Shown here: positions 10,141 through 22,036 of the stretch, piece by piece
How the letters are laid out: every line of letters begins with the position of its first letter
Position numbering within the stretch: the stretch's first letter is position 1
DNA from: Fragilariopsis cylindrus CCMP1102
Lineage: Eukaryota; Bacillariophyta; Bacillariophyceae; Bacillariales; Bacillariaceae
Direction of reading: 5' to 3'
DNA length: 64,000 bases
NCBI GenBank assembly: GCA_900095095.1
Contig: FMBT01000291.1
Location: 682,001 to 746,000, forward strand
Notes under the pieces: model-generated
What the model was told of the DNA's origin: nothing
What the model saw: only the letters and a program-made list of their open reading frames with translations
The model's database searches: none
Made by a program: the position numbers and the translations under genes

Positions 10141-12436
10141 ATGATGGATAGAACGAAATCGAAAACTGGTCGAACAAAGTCTCAGTCTTTGGCATGTGTT
10201 GTACTCGTTTTGATTGTATTACTTGTAATCGCCGATTTGAAAAATCCTATGCCTGCACTGGATTCTTTGAGAGGGACGATCAGCAGAAATGATACAATTG
10301 TCGACTTGCAATCACAACAGCAAGCAGTAACGTTGGAACTGAAAGAAGAAGAACTAGCTCAATTGATAAAGACACATACAAAGATGAAGACATAATAACA
10401 GAGCTACAAAAAAAACTAGAAGATTCTAAAAATGAAATGGATGCGAAGGTCAAAATCCTTGAGGAAGCTGTTGCTATCAAAGCAGATGCAGGAACGACGA
10501 CGACGGAGACGGCGACTGCGGAATCAGTGTCGGTGTCTTCTGTCTTTGAACCGCACGAGGTTTGCTCTTATTTACATTCAGAACCATCTACTGCAACTCG
10601 TCTTTGGCAGAAATATCTTCCTAGGATATTAGATGCATCAAAGAATCCGTTAATTCCAGAATTACTTACAAAAGACGAAGATGAAAAGATTCATAACTTA
10701 CTGGTGAATACATTACCATCTTCTCGTTTGAGGAGAGCTGTTCGACACATGCCAACTTTTAGTCATAAAATTGTCAAAAATGTTATGGAAATTATTCAAA
10801 AAAGAATACAAGATCCAACAAATAACCCCCCACTCCGTATCGCAGTTTTTGGTGGATCGGTAACGATTGGTAGGCACTGTCGTTCACAGAAAGGTTTGAA
10901 TGATCTTGCATGTGCATGGCCCAAAAGACTTGAACTGCTCATTAATCAATTTGCAAAAATGGACATTGTTAAGATTTATAACCTTGGAGTTGGTGGCACA
11001 GGTTCCTCGGCAGGAACCAAACGAGTCAAGTACTGGATGTATCCTACTGAATTAGCGAAAGTTGGTCCCGATGTTATTATCAATTCATACTCTACAAACG
11101 ACTCGTAAGTAAAGTTAATATATCATCTCTTGGCTGTTTTTTGTACGATGGAGAAATCGATCAGAACTAGGTCTCGATTGAATCGAACCATAATAATTAC
11201 TGCGTATTTTATTCTAAACTAATCTTATCGTTTGTTTCTTAATTTGCAAAAAGACTACCCCCATGGGATATAAAACCAGAAGATGACCATGTTACTATTG
11301 TCACAGATCAAGTGAGAAAAGGTCTGCAAGATTTCGTCAGGGAAGCATTACAATCCAAAAGATGTTCCATTCAACCTCTCATTGTTCATGTTGATGATTA
11401 TCTTGGTCCTCAACAACCGTCTCTGTTGGGAGAATTATCGTATGCTAGTGTAATGACTCAACTTGCGAAGTACTATGATACTGTCGGTATAAGTTACGGT
11501 TCAGTTGTCCGGGATATTGTGTACCAAAATAATCAAGATACAACATTTGCCGCTATCGGTGATGTACATTATGGTCGCTTTGCTCATCAGACAATCGCCT
11601 GGTCAGTTGGTTTTGCATCTTTGGAACTATTGACTAACTATTGTGATGATGAATATCATGCAAGGAATGAGCTATCTAAGAATGTGGCTGAAAATGATAT
11701 CGTCACGTTAGACCATACTGATGTAAAGTCAATGAAAGATACGATAAGGAAAAATAGGCTGTTTCTTCCACCTCCTCTTACACGTGACCTTCTTTTAAAT
11801 AATGCCACAAAAGAGTTTGACGCGGCTCTTGACGTAGCTCATCAATCATTTGTCGATAATAATTGTACTTCTATTGGTAATGGTAAGACGGAAGAAGGAG
11901 AGATAGATCTTAGTCCATGTAATACTATTTCTTGGCTTGCAGCGCCAGGTGCATATGACGGAAACGCGATAAAACGTTTTATGAGAAGGTGGAGTACTGA
12001 GAATGCTGGCTGGGATACAGAAAGGACTAATGATGAAGGCTGGAGCAACAAAGATGGTTGGATAGCAACCAAGCCAAATGCAAAATTTACAATGAAGTTT
12101 GATAATCTTGAGAAGGATGTTAAAACAGTAACATTTTATTTCATTCGAAGCTATGGAGATAAATGGAAAGATAGTAATGCAAAATTTATCATTTCACGTC
12201 TGAATGAAAAGACGGGTAGCATTGTTAATGCAACTAATGCTGACGAGTTATCAACTTTGTCGGAGCAGGATATAGCAGGCGTGCACGCTCAGCTGGGTTA
12301 CAATTATTCCTTGACATTAGCTGAAACTATGAGTCTATCTGATGTCGTGAAAAAGGGGGAAACACTTAATATCGAGGTGGACCTCACATCTGGACAACAT
12401 TTCAAAATTATGGGAATGATGCTTTGTAATAAATAG
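10141..12436 (+). CDS. Type II membrane-anchored SGNH/GDSL-like hydrolase
   Basis: Exon 1 runs 10141-11104 and exon 2 runs 11254-12436, joined by a 149-nt GTAAGT...AAAAAG intron. The N-terminus has a basic head and one membrane span (residues of about 18-34), then a coiled coil (ELQKKLEDSKNEMDAKVKIL). The luminal part has SGNH hydrolase blocks: IAVFGGSVTIG (nucleophile Ser), NLGVGGTGSSAG (Gly block), SYSTNDS (Asn block) and IGDVHYGRFAH (DxxH of block V). A beta-rich domain follows to residue C at NK. Such proteins are esterases or acyltransferases acting on extracellular or Golgi glycans; the substrate is unknown. A one-base frame slip (net -1) lies between about 10360 and 10395 inside the coiled coil. 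Both frames are open there, so its exact place is unclear. Confidence 0.72.
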
Positions 12437-12728
12437 GAAATATAGAAGCATTCAATTGCTTTTTAACTGTATTTATATAATCACTTTAAAATTACTCAAG
12501 AGACTTCAATGTGAACACTTGAAATGTTTCTCATTGCAGCAACTGTTATATGCATTCATCGACTATAGTTCTCACGGAGTTTCAAAATTTCTGTCACGAC
12601 TTCGCCTATAACTACAATTAGTCTATCTTCTAATAGCATTTATTTGTAGAAAAAATCAAGAAGTAATCGTATCAATCTTTTCTGCATATCTCATACTTTC
12701 AATGATTCAAAATCAAGCTAGACCAGCG
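12437..12728. terminator. Convergent 3' region
   Basis: Less than 300 bases lie between the stops of the SGNH gene (plus) and the PAXBP1-like gene (minus). The region must hold both polyadenylation zones. No unusual structure is seen. Confidence 0.35.
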
Positions 12729-15347
12729 TTAATTGACGAGCTGGTACGCACGAGCTGCAGCTCTTAATGGCATAGTCAGCATCATCAAAGATGGAGATTC
12801 GACAAAATTTCTTTTATCCCTATTAAGCCCGTCCCAGACCGGCTCAAACAACGTCTTGGCCGATGACGATTCGTTGTTCTTGTCCACTATCGACGAAAGG
12901 ATCATTAAGTATTTATCGTTGATAAAATTTAACACAGAATGGATGCCGTTTTCTCCTTCGGAAGAGTCTAATGGGATCAATGGGAGCCAGTAGACAATCA
13001 AATTGCATAAAGTTCGTTGCAGTATTTTGACGAGATAGACGTTGGCGAATCTAGTCGAGACATCAGCAGATTGATGGTCTTCGAATTTGTTATTCTTCTT
13101 GAGGATGGGTATTGCGACCCCGTCCAAAGAATTCGAGATGGCGGTAGAGATCAAAACCTGAAGCTGTTTTCGAAGATTGGATGAGTTGTCTAGATGCAAA
13201 ATCGCAACATCAATTAACTTTGAAATCAAAGAAGATTTAGCGGACGAGAAGAAAAGACAAAAAGAATTTTCTTTCAGAATTTCGGTAAGCATCGGGAGTA
13301 AACCTTTTTCGACAGCACGTGCAAGTCGGCCTTCATTTTCTTTGACCATCCTTCTATCTACTTCTTGATTCTTTAGTAAACAATATAATTCCGTTGGGAA
13401 GGTGGGCAGTGTGCTATTACTGCTGTACTTAAACTTCTCTGAAACCATATCACAAAAGAAATTGGATTTGCAGATTTCAACTTGGACCAAGACAGCAGAT
13501 AGATCTCCAAAGCTTAGCGTTGCAAAGCATTGTCGATAATCATCGTAGTAGGATCCAAACCAAGTATCAAATATTTTTCTTAACTGTAAAATCGAAGTGT
13601 AATCTTGATCCAAATCTTCCAAGGCAACATTCAAAGCTTCATGTAGTGTTTTCGAGCGCTCATCTTCGTTATGATCCTCACATAACATCATTCTGTTGAT
13701 ATCATCATCACAATAGTAAGAAGAGGAACCAACGATTTGTTTTTCGTTTTTCGTGATAGACTTATTATCGTTTGTACTAACTTTATCGTCGGTGGTGCTC
13801 TGATTGATATCAGCACTACTGCTTATTATCGTTATTATTTTTGCATTTCGTTTTTGGAATCGTAAATCTCGATCGCGAAGGTATTGCGAACGAATATCTC
13901 GTCCAAATTCATCGATTCCGTTGTTGGATAGATTATTATCAGTACCATCATTATTATTAATCGCAGCAGTAGGATGCTGCGTTGTTTGTCGTCCTAGAAC
14001 TCGATCTAACATACCATTATCTTGTAACGTGGAAATACAATCATCTTGCCATGAAAGAACTCATTATCAAAATCCTCATTTTGGACTTTCATCATTTCTT
14101 GAAATGCATATAAGATAGGTTGACCTTTTCCTGTAAATCACGCAGTGCTCCCACCCATTGTGTAACATCTCGTCGAGTTTTCTGATAAAATTCACAAGCA
14201 TGACCTATGTTCTTTAATGTTTCTTGTTGTGTTTTAGACTCAGACATGGCTTGTTCACGATCTGAACAACGTCGGTTTGTAGAATTCGAAAGTTCCTCTC
14301 GTTGCGTCTGTATCGTTTGAATGGTAGACCTTAATTTTTCCGTTAATTCTTCCAAAGATAACATCATCGACGTTGATAAAGACGACGACGATGTCGATGT
14401 CGATGTTGTTTTAATACCAGCCCGTCGTTCTATCTGTTCTTCCCATGCTGCTGATTCTGGTGGAGGAGGATGGTCGTTCGCAGCGAAGATCTTATCGTTC
14501 TCCTGATGCTTTGGAATACAACCTTCGTAATTTGCAGCAGCATCGGCTTCTTCTCCGGTAAGTACTGTACCATTAAGGATGTTGCTGTTTTTCGAATCAC
14601 CATCTAGTGAAATATACGATTCTGAGAGAATTTGTTGTAGATTGTCGTTATTTCCACTACTACCTGTACCTGCTGATAAAAAATCTACCGCGGACGAAGG
14701 AGTAGGTGGTGACGTGACGGCGACAGCGACAGCGGTGGCGTTATATCTTCTGTAGCTTTTGTTCCGATTTTAGACGTTCTAGTGCATCTTTTCCGTAGGA
14801 CGGTAGTTGCAATCCATCGTCGTCGTCGTCGTCGTTGTTGTCGTTCACAACAACCTGCTCATCGTGGTCTACTCTCGAAATACCTGAAAATCGATTTTCA
14901 TCTTTTCCGTCACCACTCATTCCGTCACCACCAAACCCGAGTCCTCGTTTTCGTTTCTTGTGCTTCTTACTTTTTCTAATCTTTTTATTATCATCATCTC
15001 GTTGTTGTTGTTGTTGTCGTCGTCGTCATCATCAGCCTCTTCAACGTCAAAAGATCTCACAACAAGTCCACCCCCGGGCTTTTTTCCTTTCCCTTTTTTC
15101 TTATTGCGTTTCTCGTTTTTTCGATTTTGAAGGGCAACAAAAAGAGGCGATACTTCTTCTTCATTATCCTTATCCCACCCTTGTTATCGTTGTTGTATTT
15201 TTCTTCAACTGTTTTAACAGCAGTAATTGGAGGAGAATCGATAGTCGCTTCATTTTTGTTGTCGTTTTCGTTTTCGTTGTCGTCAAATGTTCGCACGGTT
15301 CTTCTCCCGGCATTGGATTTCTTCTTTTTCTTCGTAGAACGAAACAT
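12729..15347 (-). CDS. PAXBP1/GCFC-family splicing-associated protein, with several frame slips
   Basis: The protein begins MFRSTKKKKK, as PAXBP1/GCFC proteins begin (MFRKxxRR), and proceeds through family landmarks. These are KKHKKRKRGLGFGG, SYGKDALERLKSEQ, ESAAWEEQIERRAGI, then ACEFYQKTRRDVTQWVGAL and LQEKV. Next come the FGRDIRSQYLRDRDLRFQKR helix and the C-terminal GCFC domain (LRKIFDTWFGSYYDDYRQCF onward). PAXBP1 relatives work with the intron-lariat and spliceosome disassembly machinery; this role is from family knowledge. The reading frame changes about six times, mostly net -1, near 15190, 15010, 14760, 14115 and 14055, often in homopolymer or trinucleotide tracts. The conserved text resumes after each change, which points to base-calling deletions; true decay is the alternative. 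Confidence 0.75.
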
Positions 15348-16098
15348 AATAATTAATCTTATTATTCAATATTGATATTAAATATTGATACGATAGTACT
15401 TCTATGTAGCGGTACAACTCGTCTCGTCTGTCTCCCTTTTCTTTTATGAAATTAAAATACTAAACGGTAGAAAAAGATAATGAAAAATTGTAGCGTGAGT
15501 AAATATAGTACTGATCTAGTGTTTATGTAATTATGGTAGGACCCAGAGGCAAATTTTGAACATGTTTCCTGCTTTTCAATTTTCAATACTGTAGGTGCGG
15601 TACACACAGTTTCAAGTTTTGACTAGACATGCAAGTAATTAGCACAACACGTCACAGCCAGCATCTTCTTTACTGCTTTGGTACCAGTACAGTATCCAGT
15701 TTGGGGATATCATTAAGAGATACGAATCAATCATTCATCATCATGATCAATTGACGATGATGTTGATGTTGAGTGGTAGAAACGCTGCTTGCTCTTTGCG
15801 ATATCTTGTTATACGAAAGCAGCAGAGGACGAAGCAATGCAGCAGTTCCATTATTGGGCTGTAGACGAGATATGACAATCGTTCGAACACGACAGTCTCA
15901 TCGGCTGCTTTCGCATAAGATCAACAGAAATAGTAATGAATATGACAAACGATCAGTAATAGTACAGCAGTAGCATCAGCAAGCATAAAATGGAATTGGA
16001 ATATCGTTACGGTCCTTGCTGTAATAATTTCCGGTACTTTCTTTGATCGTTTTGGTATTGACGACGGTACTACTGATACTGATACTGATACTGATAGA
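15348..16098. other. Intergenic between divergent genes
   Basis: Holds the 5' region of the PAXBP1-like gene (minus) and the upstream part of the zinc-finger gene (plus). A (GATACT)n run lies at about 16073-16096. The true start of the zinc-finger gene may lie in here; an open frame extends back to about 16005. Confidence 0.4.
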
Positions 16099-16698
16099 AT
16101 GATGATTGTCGAGTTGGCTCCTCCTCAACGTCGAGAAACTTTATTCCAAATCCGACTAGGAAATTCAGTCGTTATTGATCATACAGAATTATCAGTATCA
16201 GCATCAACAACCATAGCTCACAATGATGATGTGATTTAGTTTTACCAGAAGATAAGGAAAAATATCTTTATTTTTATATGAATTAATGAGTCATATACAA
16301 TTAGTACATCTAAAAGAATCCGATGATGGTTATAATAATAATAAGTTACCATTAGGATTACCAGGTTTGTGTTGTAAACATTGTGCCTTAAAAAAAGAAA
16401 AAAATCAAGAAGTAGTACTCATCAAATATTCCCTATGAATCCACGAACACTTCCAGTTCAAGTTAGGAAAAAACTATACAATCATTTACGAAGATGTGAG
16501 CATGTCCAACCTGAAATAAAGATGGAACTTAAACGATTAAAGAATATAGAAAATAACAACATTATTAATAATGAGATGACAACGACGAACATTAGTAGAG
16601 AAGAACGACAATACTTTAAACGATTATGGTTTAGAATGGGTCACAAAATAGAACTGTACCCCGGAGATGATGGTATCAATAAAAGAAGAGCTGCTTAG
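16099..16698 (+). CDS. CxxC/HxxxC zinc-finger protein of a diatom-type family, frame slips
   Basis: Reading across two one-base slips (near 16265 and 16395) gives LAPPQRRETLFQIRLGNSVV, LPEDKEK, LFLYELMSHIQLVHLKES, LPLGLPGLCCKHCA and SSTHQIFPMNPRTLPVQVRK, then LYNHLRRCEHVQPEIKMELK. The CxxC plus HxxxC spacing makes one zinc finger, as in a diatom protein family I recognise by this layout (GLPGLxCKHC ... PxxxRTLP ... YxHLRRC). The function is unknown; DNA binding is possible by analogy with BED-type fingers. The first slip sits at AAAAA where one more A would restore the family reading, and the second in an A-rich run. The start is provisional: ATG 16099 is the first in-frame ATG seen, but upstream coding is possible. 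Confidence 0.6.
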
Positions 16699-17142
16699 CA
16701 TAAAAAATGTATGATTACTCTTTTCTTTCTTATTAGCAACACGTGTAATTAGTATATATAATATGTACGAGTTCAAGGGTATTATTGTTTTTCCACGTAG
16801 TACTCATCATATTGTAAAGAATATCCGTCGACGTACTGTTTGAATTCATATTATCTCGGCGTTGAGATTGAAAAGGAGATTAAATGCATATAATATATTC
16901 AAACAATATAAAGTAATAAGATTATCGAAGACCTGCTTGCAGGTGAGATCTTTCCCATTTCGTATTTTCAAAATTAATTGGCCAACCCACTACACTGTAC
17001 TGCACTACCACGAAAAAAATCATATTACTTGTTGCTTCTTGTTACCCAGTGGTTGTTGTATGAATTATGAAATAATATATACCTTTTTTGTGATAAACTA
17101 TCATCATCATAAAAAATAGTCAGTAATAAATAATATAGAGTG
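16699..17142. other. Convergent intergenic region
   Basis: AT-rich 3' regions of the zinc-finger gene (plus) and the UBA gene (minus). No supported frame. Confidence 0.4.
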
Positions 17143-17950
17143 CTAATCATCGTCGATGCAAATAATTTCATTCTTGTTGCTGCTTTTGTTGTTGTTGCTC
17201 TGATTTGTTTTACGGGCATTTAAGAAAATTTTAGGTTCACCCTTTTCTTGCTCTTTTAGTTCGTACAAACCAGATCGTAGTTTTTCTCGTTCGATAGCTA
17301 ACCAATCAATCTTTATTTCATTTTTCAGTCGAGTACCGATCTTACGAAAATAATCAGAAGGCATAACCCACCCATACCACTGTCTTGATTTCTTCTCTAG
17401 CTGTAAAAATTCAACAAATTCGGAACGGTTACGAGACTTATTCATGATAGTGGAAACCAGACGTTGGTTGCTTGTACTACTACTCATCAAAACCGTCAGC
17501 ACCCAAGAATCTGGGAAGATGACCTTTAGATCTTCTCCGGTATTAGCGCTAGCTAGGGTGTCCTGTAAAGTTTGTTCTCGACGACTTACTTCTACTTGTT
17601 TTTGATCTTCACTAAGCAATCGTACCGCGTCCTCTCTACGAGCTTCTTCGGCCTCTTCTCTCCGTTCAATGAGGAGTAGCATAATTTCATCGGCATTTGG
17701 AGTTACGTTCTCCGATTCCCGTATCCCATCTAATATCTCCTGTCTAAGAAATCCCATTTGTAACAATTGTGATAAGAGGTGTGCTTCCATGGGATTTTTG
17801 GGAAGACTATCGGGATCTATAGAAGTGCCCTGGCAGTTGTTATTGTTGTGTTGTTGTTGCTGTTGCTGTTGCTGATACTGCTGGTGCTGGTGATGGTACT
17901 GATGATGATATCCATTAGGTACATTGAAGTTCGGTATCGATGCCGTTGTG

Positions 17951-17982
<32 letters not shown>

Positions 17983-18584
17983 GCTATTATTGCTACTGCT
18001 TGTCTGTGATGATATTCTTGCGGCTTCAGAGGGAGGTAACATCTCGGCCCAAGGATTGAAGTTTGATTGCATTTGAAAATTTCCAGCAGAAGAGCTATTA
18101 GGTGGAGCGAAAGCAGCATGCGATATGTAGTGGGCGGCAAAGACATTCAACTGAGCAGCATTATTGCTGGAAGTTTCTGGTACACTTGCGCTTGAAGCAG
18201 CAGCAGTAGAGAAGCAGCAGCGGTGGTGGATGCTGTTGCGTGTCGTGATACCGATGCATTTACCATTTCCGATTGTATCAGTTGTATTACTTGATCATTT
18301 GCAATCGTACATTCTTCGTCTCGGAAGAAAAATCTACGAATGTAATCGACTCTTCGTTGCTTCTTCGCTGATTTGGGCAAATATCTAATATGCAATGATT
18401 CTATTATCGATGTTATTGATATCAGACTTTCTTCCAGTACTTTCAACTCCTTTACGCTCAGGACGCCCACGCCTGTCTGTTCTATGCGTTCGACGAGCCA
18501 ATCCTGACCGCTCCGACTGGGCAATTGCTGTACGATCCATTGTGCGGCAATTTTAGGGATATTTGTCGACGTAGACGACGCCAT
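17143..18584 (-). CDS. UBA-domain protein with C-terminal SUMO-interacting motif, one frame slip
   Basis: ATG 18584 starts MASSTSTNIPKIAAQWIVQQ. A helical N-terminal region of about 110 residues is followed by long Ala, Ser, Asn and Gln tracts. The frame changes once (net -1) near 18190 in a TGC-repeat-rich stretch. The second half has a UBA-like helix bundle (EAHLLSQLLQMGFLRQEILD ... ADEIMLLLIERREE, with the MGF loop), a charged helix, a conserved-looking block (SRQWYGWVMPSDYFRKIGTR), and it ends NEIICIDDD. That ending is a good match to an acidic SUMO-interacting motif, a hydrophobic core followed by Asp. A reader linking ubiquitin and SUMO signals is inferred. No catalytic domain is seen. 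Confidence 0.6.
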
Positions 18585-18629
18585 GATATAAATGACGATG
18601 AATAATGAATTGTAAAAAACGCCAGCCAA

Positions 18630-19245
18630 TCACAAACACGAAGTCGATGATGGGCGGTGTTGCGGATTACAGTATACTTCTCGGGCGTATGGACCGCGAA
18701 CCTTTTTCAAGTTCTCCTACTAGCTAGTACTTCAAGAAGTAATTATTAATGGTGTTGTCATTAAATTTAATGGTGTTGTAGTCAAATAGTCGAATTTAAG
18801 AGTGTTTTTGTTCTTGTTCTCGTTTCATCGTTAGTGTACTTCTGATAATTGATTTGTTATTCGTTAAATTATTCGTTATTCGATTATTGTTGTTACCATT
18901 GCGAAGTTTTGAGCGCGCTAATCCTTGTGATCAAAATAACACGAAGAAAAGAATATCTAGTCCCGTGATCATCCAGTCCCGTATAATGCATTTATGTAAA
19001 ATAAACATAAAATTCCTTGACAAAAAACAAATCTCACAAGAAATATTCTTTCTACCGTATGACACATTCGCTCATCGTATCGACATCATCGCTTTGGCGT
19101 TGAGAAGAAGATCGAGACGGAAAAATCATACTATATCTGTTATTCAGAACTAACCCATAACATACATCATCACCCATCATCACCTTCTTTGCAGCGCCGC
19201 ATCTTTTTTTTTGCTGCTTTGGATATATTTTAAGTGATCAAAAAT
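18630..19245. promoter_or_regulatory. Divergent intergenic region
   Basis: About 600 bases between the divergent UBA gene and the PrsW-family gene. It is AT-rich with no supported frame, so it should contain both promoters. Nothing specific can be named. Confidence 0.35.
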
Positions 19246-21817
19246 ATGGATAGAAACAATGACCAAAATGATAATGTGGATGACAGACCCGATGATGATG
19301 ATATTGACGATGCTGTGACTACGCCTAATAGTAGTAGTAGTATCTTTGGGTCAAATTTTTTATGCGGAATGTTTGAAGATTCGAAAAATTCCAAAACCGA
19401 TGCTTGTGCTATATTTTGTTGTGGAATTTTCTTGTGGCAACGTAATAGAGATTTGTTGACACGTTATCAACAACAAGAACAAGATGGTGTTCATTCAACT
19501 TTATTATCGTCTTGGAGGAGACAGAACAACCAGCATCACCTTCATCATTATCATCGGTATTGTTGTCAACAGCAATAAAACGATCAGTCGAAATTAGTTT
19601 TGTTCTGTTACTTGTTATGACTGGTGTGGTCTGGTCGATCGATCCACAGAATAAATTCACTTTCATCTTATCATGTGCCGGTTGGGTTCTAGTTCTTTCT
19701 TTTGGATGGAAGGTATTTGAATATCAACAAAAAAGAAAGAAATTTCGAATGCAATTAGCAATTGCGGAATACCGTCGTCGTTGTCGTAGTCGTGATAAAA
19801 ACAAAAATAACGATAAAGATGATGGCGACAGATCATTACCATCGTCATCGGATACGGATACGGAGCTTGCAGTGTTCTTAGATCAACATCGACGAGAAAT
19901 CTACGGAGATGGAGCTCACGATATTTTTGGTTGTGCAAGAAGTAATACTGGATTGTGTTGTCATCGTTATCGTAATGAACGTTTGATTGGGAGGAGTGCA
20001 GTAGATGTAGATACAAACGATGATGGCAACAATAACGACGATGAAGAAGATGGAAGAAGAAGAAGAAAGCCAAGTAGGCTTTTGTTTGGGTGCTTGGCGA
20101 TTCCTAGCTAAGCTTTGCTGTGGACTTCTTTGTGGTTGTAATCTTCAATTATTCGGAATGTGTGCAATTGCACAAGAACAACGATATTTGAAAGAAGTTC
20201 TTCGGTCGTCGACTGAACGTCCAGATTTATGGCAAAGAGATTACATCACTATGCAACCCTGGTCGGAATACTATCCCGCTATACTCCGATTGAGACTATC
20301 ATACCAATCCAACTTCTGTTCACATCTAAAAGCAATGTCAACACTATCCCGTAGAATTTTGACTACGGCGGTCACATTCGTAGTCTTCATCAGTCTAATG
20401 GTATTACTGCCTGTTCGTTTTCCAAGATGGCAGATACTCATCGTAAGTTTTGTGGTTACAAGTGACAATGAACTATAACGAGGAATGGAACAAAAACAAG
20501 AAACTCACGGAAATGATCTCATTGTGAATTTTAATCTTTCTTCATGTCCATCGTTTTTACTTTTCCCTCCTTTTCTTTCTTCCTCTTTTTCATTATACTA
20601 TATTTCCATATGTCTAGCTTTACGGTACAATTTTACAACCTGTGGTTTTTCTTGCTTTCGTTCACTGGATGTGGAATCGTTTCGATCTTTCTTTAGATGC
20701 CATCGTCAAATACGCTGCATGTGGTTTCTTCATTTGCACAAGCACGACTATTTTCTACGAGTTGGCAGCGTCAAAAATAGCACAAAGAATAATGATTTTG
20801 ATTGGTATCATTGGTTCTGAAGGGTTAAAACTCTACAGAGAATACATCACGGGAGTCGTTCACATCACGGGAGCTATACATTCTCATTACATCGAACCTC
20901 CTATTGGTTATGAACTAACCATGGCCGTGATAGGTGCATTTATTCAAGCATTTTTCGTCGCCTCGATGGTAGAAGAAGTTTGTAAATATCTTTGCTTTTC
21001 GATGGTAGAACATCCTGATTTAGAAGGAAAAGTGATGCTACCATCGTCACTATTCCGTGCGGGAAAGTCCGACGAAGCACTGGCAGAAGATACGACTTGG
21101 ATGATGGGCATGTTGACGAAGAAACAACAAGACTTTATTCTCGGGATCAGATTACCTCACATCCGCCCTCTAATCACGGAATGATGGTTGCACCAACTGC
21201 TCCACTTGTATCCGTTGGGGAAGCTATAACTGTCGCGATGGTCGCAGGTGCCTTAGGCTTTGCCTGCGCTGAGAATCTTGTACGTTTTTATTTTCCTTCT
21301 TTTTTCGCTCTTTTTGACCTTCTGGCAAAAAAAAAGATTTCTTTACGTCCGTTGTTTGGTTGAACTTACTTTTTCTTTCTTTTACCCTTATTAGATTTAC
21401 GTATTTGTATACACGCCACCAGACTTAGATTCAGAGATATCAACTTTATATGTGCGTTGTCTATTTCCTATTCATCCTTTGTGTGCAGCTATTCAGTCCA
21501 TCGGAGTTTGTCGTCGTTATTTGGAGCGTGATCCATCGATTAAAATTGGGAGAATTGTGTTTCCTGGCTGGATTCTTCACGGATGTTTTGATTTCGCACT
21601 CATGGCATACTCTGCAGTTAATAAAATTATAGTGAGACATAAGGCTTATCATCCATCAGGAACCGATGGAGAAGGCGACGACAATGATACATCGACACCG
21701 TACCTTCTCTACGTCATGGGCATCCCATTTCTTGGAATGTTGTATTTTTTGTACGAGTCTTGGTTTCAAAGAGAACGGCTGGACAAACTAGATAGAGAGA
21801 ATCGAATAGCAGCGTAG
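19246..21817 (+). CDS. PrsW-family intramembrane protease with Cys-rich PLAC8-like N-terminus
   Basis: Three exons are visible: 19246-20442, 20618-21279 and 21395-21817, with introns of 175 and 115 nt (GTAAGT..CTAG, GTACGT..TTAG). The membrane part carries the three PrsW motifs: MVEEVCKYL (EExxK), GFACAENLIYVF (ENxxY) and LHGCFDFALM (HxxxD). PrsW relatives are multi-span proteases that cleave membrane substrates; residues for catalysis are all present. The first 270 residues hold two Cys-rich blocks, FLCGMFEDSKNSKTDACAIF with CCGIFLW, and IFGCARSNTGLCCH followed later by LCCGLLCGCNLQLFGMCAIA, resembling PLAC8/CCC-type sequences. Frame slips lie near 19515, 20065 and 21140 (two net -1, one in a GAA repeat). 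The original start could also be a GTG at 19234, but ATG 19246 is preferred. Confidence 0.75.
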
Positions 21818-22036
21818 AGAGAAGTTCTTACAAAATAATCAAGTAGCTAGCTACAAAATTAATGTCTTACTATATTGTTTCAGAAATAACGAACGAATAT
21901 TTTTGAAAAAAACCTGTTGGAACGGCTAAACGAACTGGATAGAAATAATCGAATAGCATCGTAAAAGAAGGTCTGTACAAGATAACCCAACAGCTATATA
22001 CTATACAACTAATGAGGCATCCTATTGTTAAATTAT
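21818..22036. other. Convergent intergenic region with duplicated 3' tail
   Basis: A short stretch between two stops. It repeats a degenerate copy of the end of the PrsW gene: ACGGCTAAACGAACTGGATA near 21925, followed by AGAAATAATCGAATAGCATC, resembles the coding end CGGCTGGACAAACTAGATAG. This is a small tandem duplication of the last 45-60 bases. Confidence 0.5.

Noticed and set aside
14835-15356. 173-codon plus-strand frame with Phe/Leu/Cys runs
   Set aside because: Reverse of Asp/Asn/Lys-rich repeats in the PAXBP1-like gene; no membrane protein is likely.
17779-18009. Hydrophobic plus-strand frame with poly-Ile and poly-Leu
   Set aside because: Antisense of Asn and Gln codon repeats in the UBA gene.
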